Source: Gliomastix tumulicola
Taxonomy: Eukaryota; Ascomycota; Sordariomycetes; Hypocreales; Bionectriaceae
DNA length: 64,000 nucleotides
NCBI GenBank assembly: GCA_001599755.1
Contig: BCHX01000008.1
Span: forward strand, 1,426,001-1,490,000
Direction of reading: 5' to 3'
In this document: positions 31,710 to 43,984 of the stretch, piece after piece
Numbering within the stretch: position 1 is the stretch's first letter
Layout of the letters: every line of letters begins with the position of its first letter
Notes under the pieces: generated by a model
The model's database searches: none
Told to the model about the DNA's origin: nothing
Seen by the model: the letters and a program-made list of their open reading frames with translations, nothing else
Position numbers and translations under genes: made by a program

Positions 31710-33686
31710 TGGCTTTCAGTCCGCTGCAGTCGAGGCTTGTAGCCTCGCTCGCGGCCACGGTCCTCCTCGCTGTCCTCTACTTTCTCCTCTTCGCGCCGCA
31801 CTTCGCGCTGGCCGACGACACCTTCGCCCTCGGGTCTTTCGAGCCGACAATCGTTCTGGATCAGTCTCTCGAGGAGGATGCGCCGGATGCCTTCGAGGCG
31901 TCGTACGAGCCGGTCTTTGCTCTCTTCGACAGGGGCATTGTGGGCAGGCAGGAGGTCAACATCAGACCGCTGAGCAATAATGTCGCCTTAACCGACAATA
32001 TCGACGCGGGCGCCGTCAAATGCTTCAGGTTCGAGAAGAGGGGGACGCGTACGGGGACGGAGGGGAGTACGCAGACGACGAGCGCCACAGCAGAGGGTAT
32101 AATGACAGCAATGGACGCGCCGCCAGTGAGGCGGCAGAGCAGCGGCGGCGGCGGCTCGAGGAAGGTGTATATTAGCGCCGGCACGTGCGAGCAGCCGCAC
32201 CAGACGGACGCAGACGAGGACCAGCGGACGCCGCCCCAGTTGACGCTGCTGGCCAGCTTCTCCGGCGGCGAGGGCAGCTGCGCCGGCTCCACGAGTGACG
32301 TGCCTTCGAGCCAGTGGATCGCGTTCGAGGAAGGTCTCGCGACGCTGGAGGTGGACACGGCCGAGGATGTGTACATCTCTGTCCTGGCGCCGAATGTGTC
32401 GTCGACCTTCACGGGCGTCTTCAACTTTGAACTCGCCGCGTCCACGGACATGTTGTACCACAGCTTCAACGACACGACACAGAGCCCGGAGCTGGTGTGG
32501 ATGGACAGCGACTCCAGCGCCGCGCTGCTCAACACGAGGACGCTCACGAAGCACAAGAACGAGACGGAGAAGTACATGGAGGAGGGCCCGCCGTACGTGC
32601 TGTACGTCGAGAACGAGAACTGGAAGGCCTTTGACGGCATCCGGCACTCGGCGTGCGCCATCTCCAAGGTGGCGCTCGTCGAGGCCAACAGGGACAACGT
32701 CGGCCGGCAGAATCAGCTGGTGCGGACCGCCATGACGGCTCGCGGCACGGAGGGACTGCCCAGGCAGCAGTTTTACTTTGAGGGGCTGAATGCCACCACG
32801 ACCTATAATGCCATTTTGGTGAAACCTATGAACGCCAGCAGCGTGTTCAACAAACGACAGGACAGCGGCTCCGGAGAGGGCACCCCGGGAGGCGGAGGCA
32901 CGGTCTTCACGGGGACGAACTTTACTACACTAAGAGGTGAGCAGACACTTGCTCGCCAGCCCCTTCTTGCGACCGCCATACTAACATTGCTTGCTAGGAA
33001 CGACGTGCAAAGTCGTCGCCGACCTGGAGTTCTGCGACGAGGTCCAATACGCCGTCCCCGGCAGCGACAAATTCAGCAACGGAACGGAGCTCGCGCGCGT
33101 CTACGACGACTACGCGCGAAAGATGTACTCCTCCTTCGAGAAGGTCATGATGCAGATCGCCTGCGAGGCGGACCCGACCTCGCAGTACTCCCTCGTCAGC
33201 AACTGCGACGACTGCATGGACGCCTACAAGCGCTGGCTCTGCACCGTCGCCGTGCCCCGGTGCGAGGACTACACGAGCCCCTCGGCCTTTGCCATCAAGC
33301 GCAACGTCGGGCAGCCGTTCCCCAACGGGACGATGCTCCCGGACAGCGAGATCGAGAGCCTGTCGTCCAAGGTGTACCACAACGTGTCGCGCAACCGCTT
33401 CATCGACGAGGAGATCGCGCCGGGCCCGTACAAGGAGATCCTGCCGTGCGAGGAGATCTGCTACGAGGTCGTGCAGAAGTGCCCCGCGGCCATCGGCTTC
33501 AAGTGCCCGCGGCCCAAGATGACGGCGTTTAATGTGAGCTACGGGCGGCGGGATGACGAGGATTCGCTGGCCTGCAACTATCCTGGTGTGCCGAGGACGA
33601 AGGTCAGCGCGGCGGTGGCGCCTATGCCGGCGAGATTACTGCTCGGCTTCACACCTCTGCTCGCCTTGGGGTATCTGCTGATTTGA
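31709..33686 (+). CDS. mid1: Mid1, regulatory subunit of the Cch1 calcium channel
   Basis: Exons 31709..32936 and 32998..33686 (61-bp intron) encode 638 residues, close to filamentous fungal Mid1. The N-terminus has a hydrophobic signal/anchor (LVASLAATVLLAVLYFLLFA). The extracellular part has several N-x-S/T sites and an Asp/Gly/Ser-rich middle. The C-terminal half carries the conserved cysteine-rich region, with LEFCDEVQYAVPG, SNCDDCMDAYKRWLCTVAVP, LPCEEICYEVVQKCP and FNVSYG in order. The last about 20 residues are hydrophobic (ARLLLGFTPLLALGYLLI), as in a GPI signal or tail anchor. Mid1 partners Cch1 in high-affinity, stretch- or stress-activated calcium entry at the plasma membrane. The start is preceded by a minimal overlapping uORF. 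Confidence 0.92.
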
Positions 33687-34135
33687 AAAGAGTTATTACA
33701 CTGGCACCAGGACCTGGGTTGTCGGTGTGCTGGATGGGAGGTCTTATGAAGGTGACCGTGCTCCGGGTCACAGTAATGTATACAACGCAAAAAAGGGGTC
33801 ATCTTTTTCTTCCGTCATCGATGGTGTTGGCGCGTTGGATAGCGAATCTTTTGAGATATCTAGACTTTTTTGTACCGCTTGGAGCTTCTCCAGCTCTCCA
33901 TAGAGAAAACGCGGGAGCTATTTCGATTCCGTTTGGTATGATTTCGATGCGCCGAGGACTCCCATGCTCTCATCAGTATAAATCCGGCGACTCATTGGGT
34001 ATGCATGCCATGCCATTGCTCGTAGTTACATCGCTGGATCCTTGCTTCCACCCTCGATATATATCGTACATCCCTATCGTACACGTGCGCGCGCATCCGA
34101 GTGTCGTTTCTCCTCTCGTTGGTTCTTGGAACTGC
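33687..34135. other. Convergent intergenic interval
   Basis: Only the 3' flanks of Mid1 and the mitochondrial small-protein gene. A long open frame through this region is not ATG-consistent with either neighbour and has no signature. Confidence 0.6.
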
Positions 34136-34587
34136 TCACGTCCGCTTCGCCTTGGCATCCTCAGCCACCTTCTTCGTATACTCCTCCACCTTGCCCTCGA
34201 GCTCCGTGATCGTCGCTGCTTATCCGCATTAGCCCTGAGCACCCCGTCACGCGTGTGTTGGTCTTTGCGCGGGCGCGGGGCGCGTACCGGCCGTCTCGGC
34301 TCTGATCTCGTCCGTCTCGAGCTTCGCCCACGTCCAGTATACGAGCTGGTACGTGAAGACGGCCGTGAGGAGGACCTTGGCGATCGGTCTCGTGAAGGTC
34401 TTGTAGAAGTCTCTCTGCGGCGTGCGCACGCGCGGTCAGCTTGTGTTCCCTCAATTCATGGACAGCAGCGACGAACCGTCGGGTTAGATTTCGTCTCCTC
34501 GGTGGCGTATCTCCGTATCGGCGCAGCTCTCACAGCGAGAGCCCGTCTGGCAGGCATCACCGCCCGCGGTAGCGCTCGTGAAAACAT
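34136..34587 (-). CDS. Small mitochondrial membrane protein, 105 aa
   Basis: Exons 34587..34477, 34414..34288 and 34215..34136 join in phase (intron 62 and 72 bp) to 105 residues. The N-terminus, MFSRALPRAVMPARRALAVR followed by RRYATEE, is a textbook mitochondrial presequence with an RRYA/T-type cleavage site. One membrane helix (IAKVLLTAVFTYQLVYWTWA) is followed by a short charged coiled-coil tail ending AEDAKAKRT. It is probably a single-span inner-membrane protein. I think it belongs to a Pezizomycotina-specific family of unknown function (possibly DUF5321), but this is from memory. It shares a divergent promoter with RAMP4. Confidence 0.78.
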
Positions 34588-35122
34588 CTTTGACGTCGTT
34601 TTGTTCCCTCAGCCTACTACTCGTCAAAGGCTACCCGCGGCCCAGCATGCCCAAGCTCGCGAACAAATTCCCAATGTACATTACTTTGTGGCGGTGCACC
34701 CCCGCATTTTTCCTGAATCCTGCGCCACATGGTTCTGCATAAACCCGGGCAGGGAAATATTAGAAGGGGACCTTGAAGCAGGGGAAGGTAAGGTTTCCAT
34801 TCCGGCGCTATACCCCTTTCCGCCGACATGCGACTTTCCCCAAAAAGCCACCTCTCGACAAGAACAACTGTGTCCTGTGCCAACGCCCATCCCCCTCTTC
34901 GCTCTCTCTCTCTCTCTCTCTCTCCATTCGATTCGATTCTCTACTACTGCGACGAGGGAGTCATAGCCTCGAGGACAGATATCCTTGCCCTGCCGGACGG
35001 TCTGATTGATTGAAAAGACGCCGAACTCCCTCTGCTCGAAACGGACCTGTCTGCCTGACATCCCCCCTCTCTCTTCATCGAACGAACCGCATATATACAC
35101 ACACACACACACTGCAGACATA
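34588..35122. other. Divergent promoter between mitochondrial protein and RAMP4
   Basis: Contains a (CT) run at 34902-34924 and an (AC) run at 35097-35112 just before the RAMP4 start. No gene of its own. Confidence 0.7.
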
Positions 35123-35460
35123 ATGGTATGGAGTGTCTTATGGTGGGAGAGGGAATGATTGCTGATGAAGCATGGAACACATAGGCCCAGACCCTCGAGC
35201 AGCGCCGGCGCAACGCCAAGTTCGCGAAGAACAACGAGGCGCGCATGGGCAAGTCGGAGGACCAGCTCAAGACCAAGACCAAGACGATCCAGAAGTCCCC
35301 CATCTCCATGTTCTGGATGGGTACGTTCTCCCTGACTTCCCTACCCTCCTGTGTTGTGCGCGCGCGCGTCTGTGCTGACGTTCTATGTGATGTAGTCTTG
35401 CTCGGCTTCATCGTCTTCGGAGGGCTGATATTCGAGGCCCTGTCGCGATTCTTCGGCTAG
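35123..35460 (+). CDS. ysy6: RAMP4/Ysy6-type ribosome-associated ER membrane protein
   Basis: Exons 35123..35125, 35185..35320 and 35396..35460 encode 67 residues. Exon 1 contributes only the ATG codon, with GTATGG immediately after it. The protein has the family layout: a basic cytosolic part (AQTLEQRRRNAKFAKNNEAR, then a Lys-rich stretch, then SPISMFWM) and one C-terminal tail-anchor helix (VLLGFIVFGGLIFEALSRFF). RAMP4/SERP proteins sit at the Sec61 translocon and protect membrane proteins during stress. Introns are 59 and 75 bp. Confidence 0.92.
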
Positions 35461-35977
35461 GCGGTATGAGGAACGCGAAAGACGGGGAGTGAGTGAGAGG
35501 AGGCGATGTATATGCATGCATGCTGTGTATATCGGAAGGGGAAAAGCCTGGTGTACATGATACGACCGACCGTGGACACCGAAGGACGTGCGAGGGCCAC
35601 AACATGCGTCAAGCCAAGGGCTGGAGGGAGGCATGCTGTCAGGCTGCTGCACTTGCATCTAAGGAGCGAAAGCAAAAACACACAAGGCGCAAAATGGAGG
35701 ATATCATATTGTTTGGGACGTTGCTCCCTCGATCGTCAGAATTGATTCATTTGCTTGTTTTTCTCTTTTAGTTTTGTTTTACATTTGGTACCGTTTCACT
35801 TTTGTCGTTAGATATTTTCCCGTTCCGTGTCCAACGCCTGATGCATCGAAAGGTATACCGCGCTACTAAAGGGACCGTACCAAAGTGGCAGAGTGACGAC
35901 GATCAGATCGGCTGGCGAGGTCTCATCAGTCGCTTCCCAATGCCTGAGATGCGCAGAACCCGTGACAAGGAAACACG
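35461..35977. other. Convergent intergenic interval
   Basis: 3' flanks of RAMP4 and the SMAP-domain gene; nothing further seen. Confidence 0.65.
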
Positions 35978-37402
35978 CTATGCCCCTAGCCCTCGTCGCT
36001 TAGGGCCCCCTTCGTGCTTTGCAGCCATGCCCGTCTCGAACTGCCGCTGCAGATCGGCCTCAGCCTTGGCCGAGTCAAGCTTGCCGCCGGAGGACTTGGA
36101 GCCGCCGCCCAGCTTCACACCGTTCTTCTTGCCGCCGAGGAGCCGGAGCATCTTCGCCTGTCGCGCGTCGCCACCCTCCAGCTGTTCGACGTTCCAGGAC
36201 TCGGCGGTGGCGTCGGCAGCCTGGGGTTGGGTCTTGGACTTCTTGGACTTCTTCTCGGTGGCGGGCTCGTCGTCTTCCTCGGTGGTCGACTTGCGCTTGC
36301 GTTTCTTCTTCTCGCCCTGGGCCTCCTCCTGGGGAACTTCGTCGTTGCCGTCGTCATTCATGGTGGTATCAATGGATTTGCGCTTCTTCGTTTTCTCCTT
36401 CTTGTCCTTCTTCGACTTCTTCGCTTTGGGAGCAGGCTCTTCCTCTTCGACCTCGGGGCTCTCTGCAGGGGCTTCAGGCTCTTCGGCCTCAGCTTCTGGT
36501 TCTGGCTCTGGTTCGGCTTCAGGTTCGGCCTCGGCCTCGGCCTCCTTTGACTTCTTGCTCTTCTTCTTTTTCTTCAGGAGAGACTTCTCTTTGTTGGATT
36601 CGGGGTCAGCCTCTGAGAGGTGGCTTCGGACAGAGGCAGCGTCGCTCTCTCTCCGGGTCTTCTTGGACACTGCACCCTCGTGGGCGGTAGTCTCGGCGTT
36701 GGCCGCAGCGGTCTCGAGGTTGCTGTCGGTTGAGGAGTTGGACTCCGGACTGGAGGTGGCTTGCTCCTCTTCTTCGCTGTCGCTGTCGCTGTTGCTATCG
36801 CTCGACTCGTCCTCTGAACTACCGTCATCGCTGAAGTTGATGTCGTAGTCGGCCTCCTTCTTCTCGCGCTCTGCCTTCTTCGCCGCATGCTACACACCTT
36901 CATCAGTCACGGAGCACTTTGCGACTACGCTCGGGGATGACCTACCTCCAGCAGAGACTGGTACTTCGCGTACGCCTGCTTGGACTCCTCTAGCATCTTC
37001 ATGGCCTGGAACTCGAGCTTCTTAGATCGCGCCAGCAGACGATTCATGGTCCTCTCCGACTTGTCGCGCCGCGGACCGGCATTCTGTCTCTTCTTTCTCT
37101 CCGCCTTCAGCACAGCGATTGACTTCGGCCTCTTGGGCTGATTGGCCTTCCTCTCGCGCTTCTCCAACTGCTTCTGCTTTCGCTTCTCATTGCGCGCAGC
37201 CCTCTCAACATCCTTGATCGCGGCTCTCTTCTCCAGCCTCAGCTCTATACCCAACGTTGCATGTTAGCGGGGTGCGAGACCGCAGGATGAACACGAGCAC
37301 GTGAACGTCAATGATGGAAAGGGGGGACCAATTACCCTTGGGAGTATTCTGCACAGAATCGGACTGCTCACCAGCGGTGGGAGCCGCCTCGGTGGACGTC
37401 AT
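35978..37402 (-). CDS. SMAP (small acidic protein)-domain nuclear protein, 425 aa
   Basis: Exons 37402..37336, 37244..36946 and 36889..35978 (introns 91 and 56 bp). A basic coiled-coil region (about residues 25-122: KRAAIKDVERAARNEKRKQK and similar) leads to an acidic Ser/Asp/Glu tract. A long Lys- and Glu/Ala/Pro-rich low-complexity part with several KKSKK-type nuclear signals follows. The last about 70 residues form a SMAP-type domain: WNVEQLEGGDARQAKMLRLL, KKNGVKLGG, then LQRQFETGMAAKHEGGPKRR and GLGA. Function is unknown; composition suggests a nucleolar or chromatin-associated protein. Long antisense frames across the low-complexity part are shadows. Confidence 0.82.
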
Positions 37403-40400
37403 CTCGATGCGGGTGGCAGTTTGCAGGGCCCGTAGCGGAGGCTGTTCTGTTGGCGGCGCACATTAGAACCCAGTTTCAAAACAGGCCAGGGAGCGCAATG
37501 GGGAAGGAGATGTGCAAAGGTCCTTTGGGTGGGACCGTCTCTTTTGCAACTTACATTTCGTCTGCATATGCAAGCGCTGCAGCAACCTCGTGATGGGTGG
37601 GCGTCGATGCAGTAGCAGCTTTTTGATGGTTCGCGGCGCAAATGAAGCTGGTGCAACTTTTTTTTTTCTGCATTGTCCTTCTTTGTTCCGTTTTAGTGGG
37701 GGCCTTTGGGGTTGCGAGTTCACCCCCACGGAAGTTTGGCACGCCGTTCTGGCAGGCGGAGTGGGGCGGGCGGAATTCAGGTCGCTCTTGCCATTTTTAC
37801 CCGTTTCGTTGATTGCTGTATCATCTCGATTGGTTTTCTGTTCTGATTTGGAATTTCTCCTCCTGTCAATTCGTCTTCGCTGGCAGCTCAGATACGCAGC
37901 GTCGCATCGCCAGGCCCTGCCTACCGCATCCGTCGCCCCTCCCATCCCTTGTACGTAAAGGCTGGACGGACTCGGGCGCCACTAACGAGATAATGCAGAG
38001 ACGAGGCGGCGTTCGTTGGACAAGGGACTCGGAGGTGGGATTTGGGTCGTGTCCCTCAACGGAGGCCTTCCGCTTCCCTCGCGCCGGCGGTCGCCTATTC
38101 TATGGGCTGATCGGCTCCTGCGGGCAGGGGAAACCAGGGGAACCCCTCGCGTCCGTCCAATTGAGCCAACTACCGTTCGCCCGTGTCGCTGTGATGCGAG
38201 ACAGGGAGCGGAAGAGAGGCGCCTGCACACCACACTAGATGTCTTGCACTTCTCCTATTCTCCGTCCGTGGCGGTCGGTCTTCGGTTCCGGGCCACACGA
38301 ACCCTCGTCCCTCGAAGACGGCCTGCCCCACCCGCACTGCATGCCCTGCCGCTCGAAATGCGACGCCGCGATGCTACCCTGGCGCAATCGCCGTGGCGGA
38401 TTGTGCATGGGTTTGGGATGTCTGGACGACCAACATGACTCGGTGTCGGGATTCGCAGCTTCTTCTGATGCCGGCTGTGACCCTCCTTGCTGTGCTGGGC
38501 ACGCAACCACACGTCGACGAATCGGGAACAATGCGACCACGGTTACTTGCGGGCGTTGCGTTTTTGATATCTCTGAATCCCAGTCTCAACATTTCTGATA
38601 TCAACAATTCGTCGTCCGGACGAGGTCGCTACCGACTCTGGAAAGTCACATCTCAGAGTATCTACCGGAGAACCAGGCCAACAGCCCCCCAGCCGCCTCG
38701 CCAGCTTTGTCCACGTCAAGGACGGAGCGCAGAAAAGGCAGCCAAGAAAAAAGTTCTCAGGCCAAGCACCAGAGCTAGAATCATTCTGCATATGCTTGGC
38801 CTGCGTTGGTGGCTACTCTCTTTTTCTCCCTCCCTCTCCCTCTTGCACGTTCGACGCCAAACAGCCCCTCCCATCCATACCCTTCTTGACCGGGCCTGCA
38901 GGGTGGCGCCAGGGATGGGTGGCATTCTTCGGCAGTACTCTGCATTGGCGGCCCAGCCCATAGTGCAAGGTGTGACGCCGATGGCGTACAGGTACGTACA
39001 GTTGCCGGCGATACGACTTGCCTCGATTACATCCCAGGAGGGCTCGTCGGAACTTGATATCTGCTCGTCGGTTGCCATCTTCCTATTCGGGTAACCTTCA
39101 CAGGGTTGGGTGAGTCCCTGGTCTGTGACGAGACACGCACGCACGCACCACACTCAAATCATGTGTCCGTGTGCACAGAGACATCGGGGTACAGCGTACA
39201 CGCCAAAACTTGCCACCCTCGTCCCTGCTGCAGTCTTAGCTGAGACGTAGCTCACCTCCCCGTCTTGGCTAGGAACCAGACGCATGCACATGTGTGTGTC
39301 GCCAAGCCTAACCGTTTCGGTATGACGACGTTCAGCTCGCACTACCAAAGTTGCCGTTCAGCTCTCCTGCACTTCGGCGACTTCGTGAACGGCGGCCATG
39401 TGTCCCTTGCGTGCACTGATCGACCATCCATGCAATGCGCAATGCAGCTAAGAGCTCGAGCTTCCAACACGGGTTTCTCACCCTAGTCCGATGTTTCGAG
39501 GTTACACCTCTCGGAGCTCCACCGGGATTACTACGTGCGGCGCAGGTCGCAGCGCAGCACAGCGCACTCTGCGGGATATTGCATCGGCTCTTTTTTTTTT
39601 CTGTCTGCTTTGTTTTTTCTAGAAGGCTTGGCTGCTGTTCTACGCCAGGACAGGGGAGCTGAGAAAGGCAAGTCGAAACCCGGCATATACATGATGCATA
39701 CATGTATGTACACATGAGGAGACGCACAGGAGATGCACTGCTACGTCCCAGCTCTGTGGGTTGACAGAGAGGGTTCGCAGCGCATATCCTCAGCAAAAGG
39801 CAGGTCGTATCTCTTGCACTCTGTCGTTCTCTCTCCCACACAGCGAACGCTCTCCTCCCACGCGCTTTCGTTCAACGAGATGCGTTGCGTCGTTAAGCCC
39901 ACACCTTGTATCGAGTTGAAGGAGGGGGGGCGCTATAACGTTTGCTTGTCTGTTTTTGCATATCTCTCTCATCCCGTGTGCCGACACAGCCTTTTCTGTT
40001 CTTGCAAGATTCAGGAACTTTGGGCTGAAAGTGTGAAACCCCACGGGATTTGGAATCGCTGACAGGCTGGCTGCATTTCACAACGAACACGTAGATATCA
40101 CATGTCAATTCCATGTTCACTCTGCCCCCCTCCCCTTATCACGTCGTTTGCAACAGATAATTCTCTCAACGCCAGGTAGTTTGTAGATGCTCAAAGGCTC
40201 AAATGATAACGCAACTAAACGAGAACCCGGGCCTTTGCGACTGAAGACACCTTCCAGGGTCTGACGATCTTGTGGTGGATACGTCGCACCTGTCAAAACG
40301 GTGATTCACCTGGAAAGGGGGCTATATCCCGACCAACACTATAGACATCACCGCTTACCAGGCAAGGCACACCGTAAGGTGTGAGAGAAAAAAAAAGAAA

Positions 40401-41204
40401 AACGTGGCCCTTAGCCCGTATATCGCATTCGACACGCCATCGGAATGCTCAGGTGTGGTGAATCGTAAGTGCCGTGTCACACCTGTCAGAAAATAGTTCG
40501 AGATCCTCTGCGCCCGGCTGAGGGCCGCTGTCACACATCACATCACATCACATCACATCGTCTTACTGCGTCGGCCAATGCCGATTCTTTCCCTTTTAGA
40601 GACGAATTCCTTTACTTTGAAGAACTACCAAAAATAATTCTACGGGATACCCATCCAATCCAATCCAATTCGAGAAAGTCAACGCAATGCCACCCTCCAA
40701 TTTTTCCCAATGCCCGAGCCCGTGTACTCTTTCTCCGAAAAAAAGAGAGAGAAAAAGGTGAAGGAAAAAGAATAAAAGAAATGCTCAACAAACAAACAAA
40801 TGTGCCTCCCAGCCGTGAAAGTCGTAATCGTGAAGAAGGGGGTGAAACCCTGTGTAGGCATGCTGGCCCCCTCTCCTGGTATCCATCCATATCTAAGTGT
40901 TGGTTGAGCTATATACCTAGACCAAATATTATGCATGTGTGTGTGTGTGTGTGTGTGTGACTGCCGGGCCAGGAACTTTTTTTGCTCGCAGTTCCTACCT
41001 GCAGGGGTCCAATCGCGATGGACCAGAAAAAGAAACGAAAGAGAAGGGGGGGGGAAAAACCGTAAGAGAAGTGAAGAAAAAAAGCTGCCCAAGAGGGTGG
41101 AAGACGGGGACGTGTACTGCGTATGAGTGAGACGTCGCGAGATCTGCCTCGTCTTGGTAAGGACCCTGCAGGTCGGACCGTTGCTGAGTCGATGACCCTC
41201 ATAG
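37403..41204. other. Gene-poor 3.8-kb interval
   Basis: No gene supported. It contains repeats: (CACAT)n at about 40534-40559, (TG)12 at 40936-40959, and T- and A-runs near 39590 and 40389. The 233-codon frame at 38393-39094 starts with GTG and has no signature. Confidence 0.55.
40936..40959 (+). repeat. (TG)12 microsatellite
   Basis: Perfect TG dinucleotides about 250 bp beyond the bZIP-like stop codon. Confidence 0.95.
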
Positions 41205-42218
41205 TCACTGCGGAGTGATTGGGGGCGGGAACGTCTGCAGCACAGGGCTGTAGACATAGCTCGGCTCCTCCATGTAAGCTTCTTCCGTGCCGCTGCTGCC
41301 ATAGCTCGCGGCTTGGGGGATTCCATGCCCGTACCCGACCGGATAGTAGTTGGTGCGGTAGGGATCTTCCCCGACGTATGTGCCGCGACCACTGCTTCGG
41401 CGACCTTCAATCTCATGGCCGCGCGTCAGGATATGCCCCAAGTTGACGCTACCCCAGGGGAGGCCTGCGGGTTCTGAGTCGTTCATGAAGTCGTCAGCTG
41501 TAGGAATGCGGTAGCTGTTGCCGGCATTCTCTTGGTTTCGCATCTCTCGTTCGGCCTTTTCCTTATTCTCTCTTGCCTTCTCCCCTGCTCAAGTGGTTAG
41601 TGCCTTGGACAACGGCTGCGAGAAGGAGGGGGGTGGGGGTCTTGACGTACGGAATTTTCTCTGGGCAATGCGGTTCTGTATCCTCCTTCTCTCCTCAGGG
41701 TCGGTAACGTCTGCCCAGTCTACCTCCTTACTCTGCTTGCTCTTCTTGGGAGAAGTAGAGGAAGAAGCCCCTGGGCTGCTCGCCTTGGAGCTTGAGGGGC
41801 TGTACTTGGAGCTGCTGTGTGGCGACATGGCGTCTTCTGTGCTGGGTGGCTGCTCAGAGGGTGTGTCGGATTGCTTAGGGCTTTCTTTTTGAGGCCTGTG
41901 ATTGATCTCCTGGACAATGTGGCGAGGTATGGCAGAGAGTTTCTTGCTGGGTTGTCTGTGGTGGTCTCGACGACTGACTTTGCCACTGTTGATGAGGGAG
42001 GCAAGAATTTCTGGGCTGGTTGCTGTACTCCTAGGCGTTGCCTGTTGAGATTGAGAGGTGGGTGGACGGGGCTTGTGATGGTTCTTGGGTCGAGTGCTTG
42101 AGGCTGCGGATGAAAAAGATCGATAAGGTATGTGTTGGAACTGCAAAGGCGACATCAAGAGGGACGGTGTTAGGTCCAAAGGGGTGCACGCCGTGTCAAG
42201 GCAATATGCGTGGTGCAA
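41205..42218 (-). CDS. bZIP-like transcription regulator with little or no leucine zipper
   Basis: Exons 42218..41651 and 41584..41205 encode 315 residues; the 67-bp intron splits an Arg codon in the basic region. The basic region reads TDPEERRRIQNRIAQRKFRE, which fits the N-x7-R pattern of AP-1/Yap-like bZIPs (NRIAQRKFR). The sequence after it (KARENKEKAEREMRNQENAG) lacks a leucine heptad. A Ser/Pro/Lys-rich N-terminal half and a Tyr/Gly/Pro-rich C-terminus ending PPPITPQ flank it. The start is uncertain: ATG 42218 gives the longest form, MSPLQFQ gives 294 residues, and a CCTTTGCAG just after that ATG could be an acceptor of an upstream intron. A short leader frame (MRIIRAPLPPSHIYN) ends at 42240. 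Confidence 0.78.
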
Positions 42219-43952
42219 TGTTGACGAGAAAGGGGTTCCTTAGTTATAAATGTGTGACGGAGGCAAAGGGGCTCGTATAATTCGCATCTTCAAGTGTACC
42301 AGGGCTGGCTTGGATGTACCGACACGAGAGAAGGCGAGGATGGGCAGAAGCCGGGGAAAGAGAGGATATATGAATGTTGCAGTGGTCGGGGCTGAATGGG
42401 AGCATCCAGGAGCAAATGTCCGTGCGGCCGACGACGAGAACACAAGGATCGGATGATGACTTGTCGAACGAAAGTTACGACTGAAGCGAGAAGGGGTAAT
42501 CACTGAGATTGGTCAGAAGGGCAAGGGCAAAAAGTGTCAACTCGAGACCGGATCGAGGACCCCAGATATATACATCCTGGGATGTAGACTCCTCTGATTT
42601 CCGTACTCCGTATAACTTGTTGACATGCGGCAGCCCCTCCCCTCCCCGGGGCCCTTTGAGAGAAGTGGTGGCCCATGCAGGATCTGCATGTAAGGAACAT
42701 GCTGTACTCGCAGTCCGTCGTCGAGGTATCCAGTACCCTCTGAAGAATAAGGCAGGCGACAGCCGACTTGCAGGACAGGGTTGAAAGGAGCCGGCGGAGA
42801 CGCAAGACACAGGACCGAAAAGTGATAAAACGTGCTTGTACACTTGCAGACGGAGAGATAGTCTGATTGCGTGGGAGGCTTGACGGTGGCGGCCCTGGTC
42901 ATGGCCCTGGTCTCCTGGTGGGAAACAAGGTGGCCCGGCAAGGCAGCTAGACGCACGGCACATAGTATCGAGCCAGACTATGGGCAAGCCACTCGGAGCC
43001 AAGTGACGCAGAAGATGGAGGTCAAGGTACCGAGCCCCCTGCACGCCCTCGACCGACCTGGTCTGCAAGGCGACCCATGTCCCTGATAGTGGCAGCTAGC
43101 CCAGGGGATGGATCATGGCCACGGTACATGTGAATGTAATGGAGGGGGTGGGGTGTTGGAACGGGGAGAGCCAGCGAGAGATAGAGGGAGGGAGGGAGAG
43201 AGGGAGAGAGATGGAGGGGGTGCAGTCTGAGAGTGAGTGGCCGTGTGTCAATCATATGGCACCTTACCGAGGAGCCATGGCAAGGGTACTGCTACCAGAG
43301 ACGGAGCAAGCCAGCCACGACGACCAGGGTGGTGGTGGTGGTGGTGTGCGAGGAAAGAAAGAAAGAAAGAAGGTGGTCAACGAAAGCAAAGAGTCCAGCC
43401 CGGGAGGGTGGCCAGCGCCGGGATGCTTGCCTGGGTTGCGCTGGGTCGCTGCTACAAACCCGAAGAGACAGGGCGAGAGCGTGCAACAGATCATTACTGC
43501 TCTGGCCAGCCCGCCACATGGCTTGCTGAAGGGCCGTAATGGCACCGGCAGATCCCGTATGGTTTGAGGTGTGCTGAGAGGAGCAATGAGTGGGAAAGGA
43601 GGGGCATATGCACGCAAAGACACAGTGCACGTCCCGTCCAGTCCATCCAGGTCTGACCTACCTGTAGACTTGGCCCTACTAGTAGTAGTAGCTAGCCCTG
43701 ACGTACAGATGTACATACATGGCCGCCACGCCGTGAGCCTCGCCTCACCTTGCCCAGGTCCTGCACGTGTTTATTTTGAGCAGTCCAGGGCAGGAGAGAT
43801 CGCTCAGTAGTCGCACGCCCCACCGACGTGGTCTTGGAAGCTGTGTGGACGCTGCTGGGTTGTTGACGGGGTTGAAATGTGAGGTGCGTAGCGTAGTGTT
43901 GCATTTTCGTTGCATGTCCTGAAGGGAAAGCACTGCGGCTCCTCCAGAGAGT

Positions 43953-43984
43953 ATGGATGGATGGATGGATGGATGGATGGATGG
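43953..43984 (+). repeat. (ATGG)8 tetranucleotide microsatellite
   Basis: Eight perfect ATGG units within the bZIP upstream interval. Confidence 0.95.

Noticed and set aside
38393..39094. 233-codon plus-strand open frame
   Set aside because: Begins with GTG rather than ATG, has no signature, and competes with equally long antisense frames.
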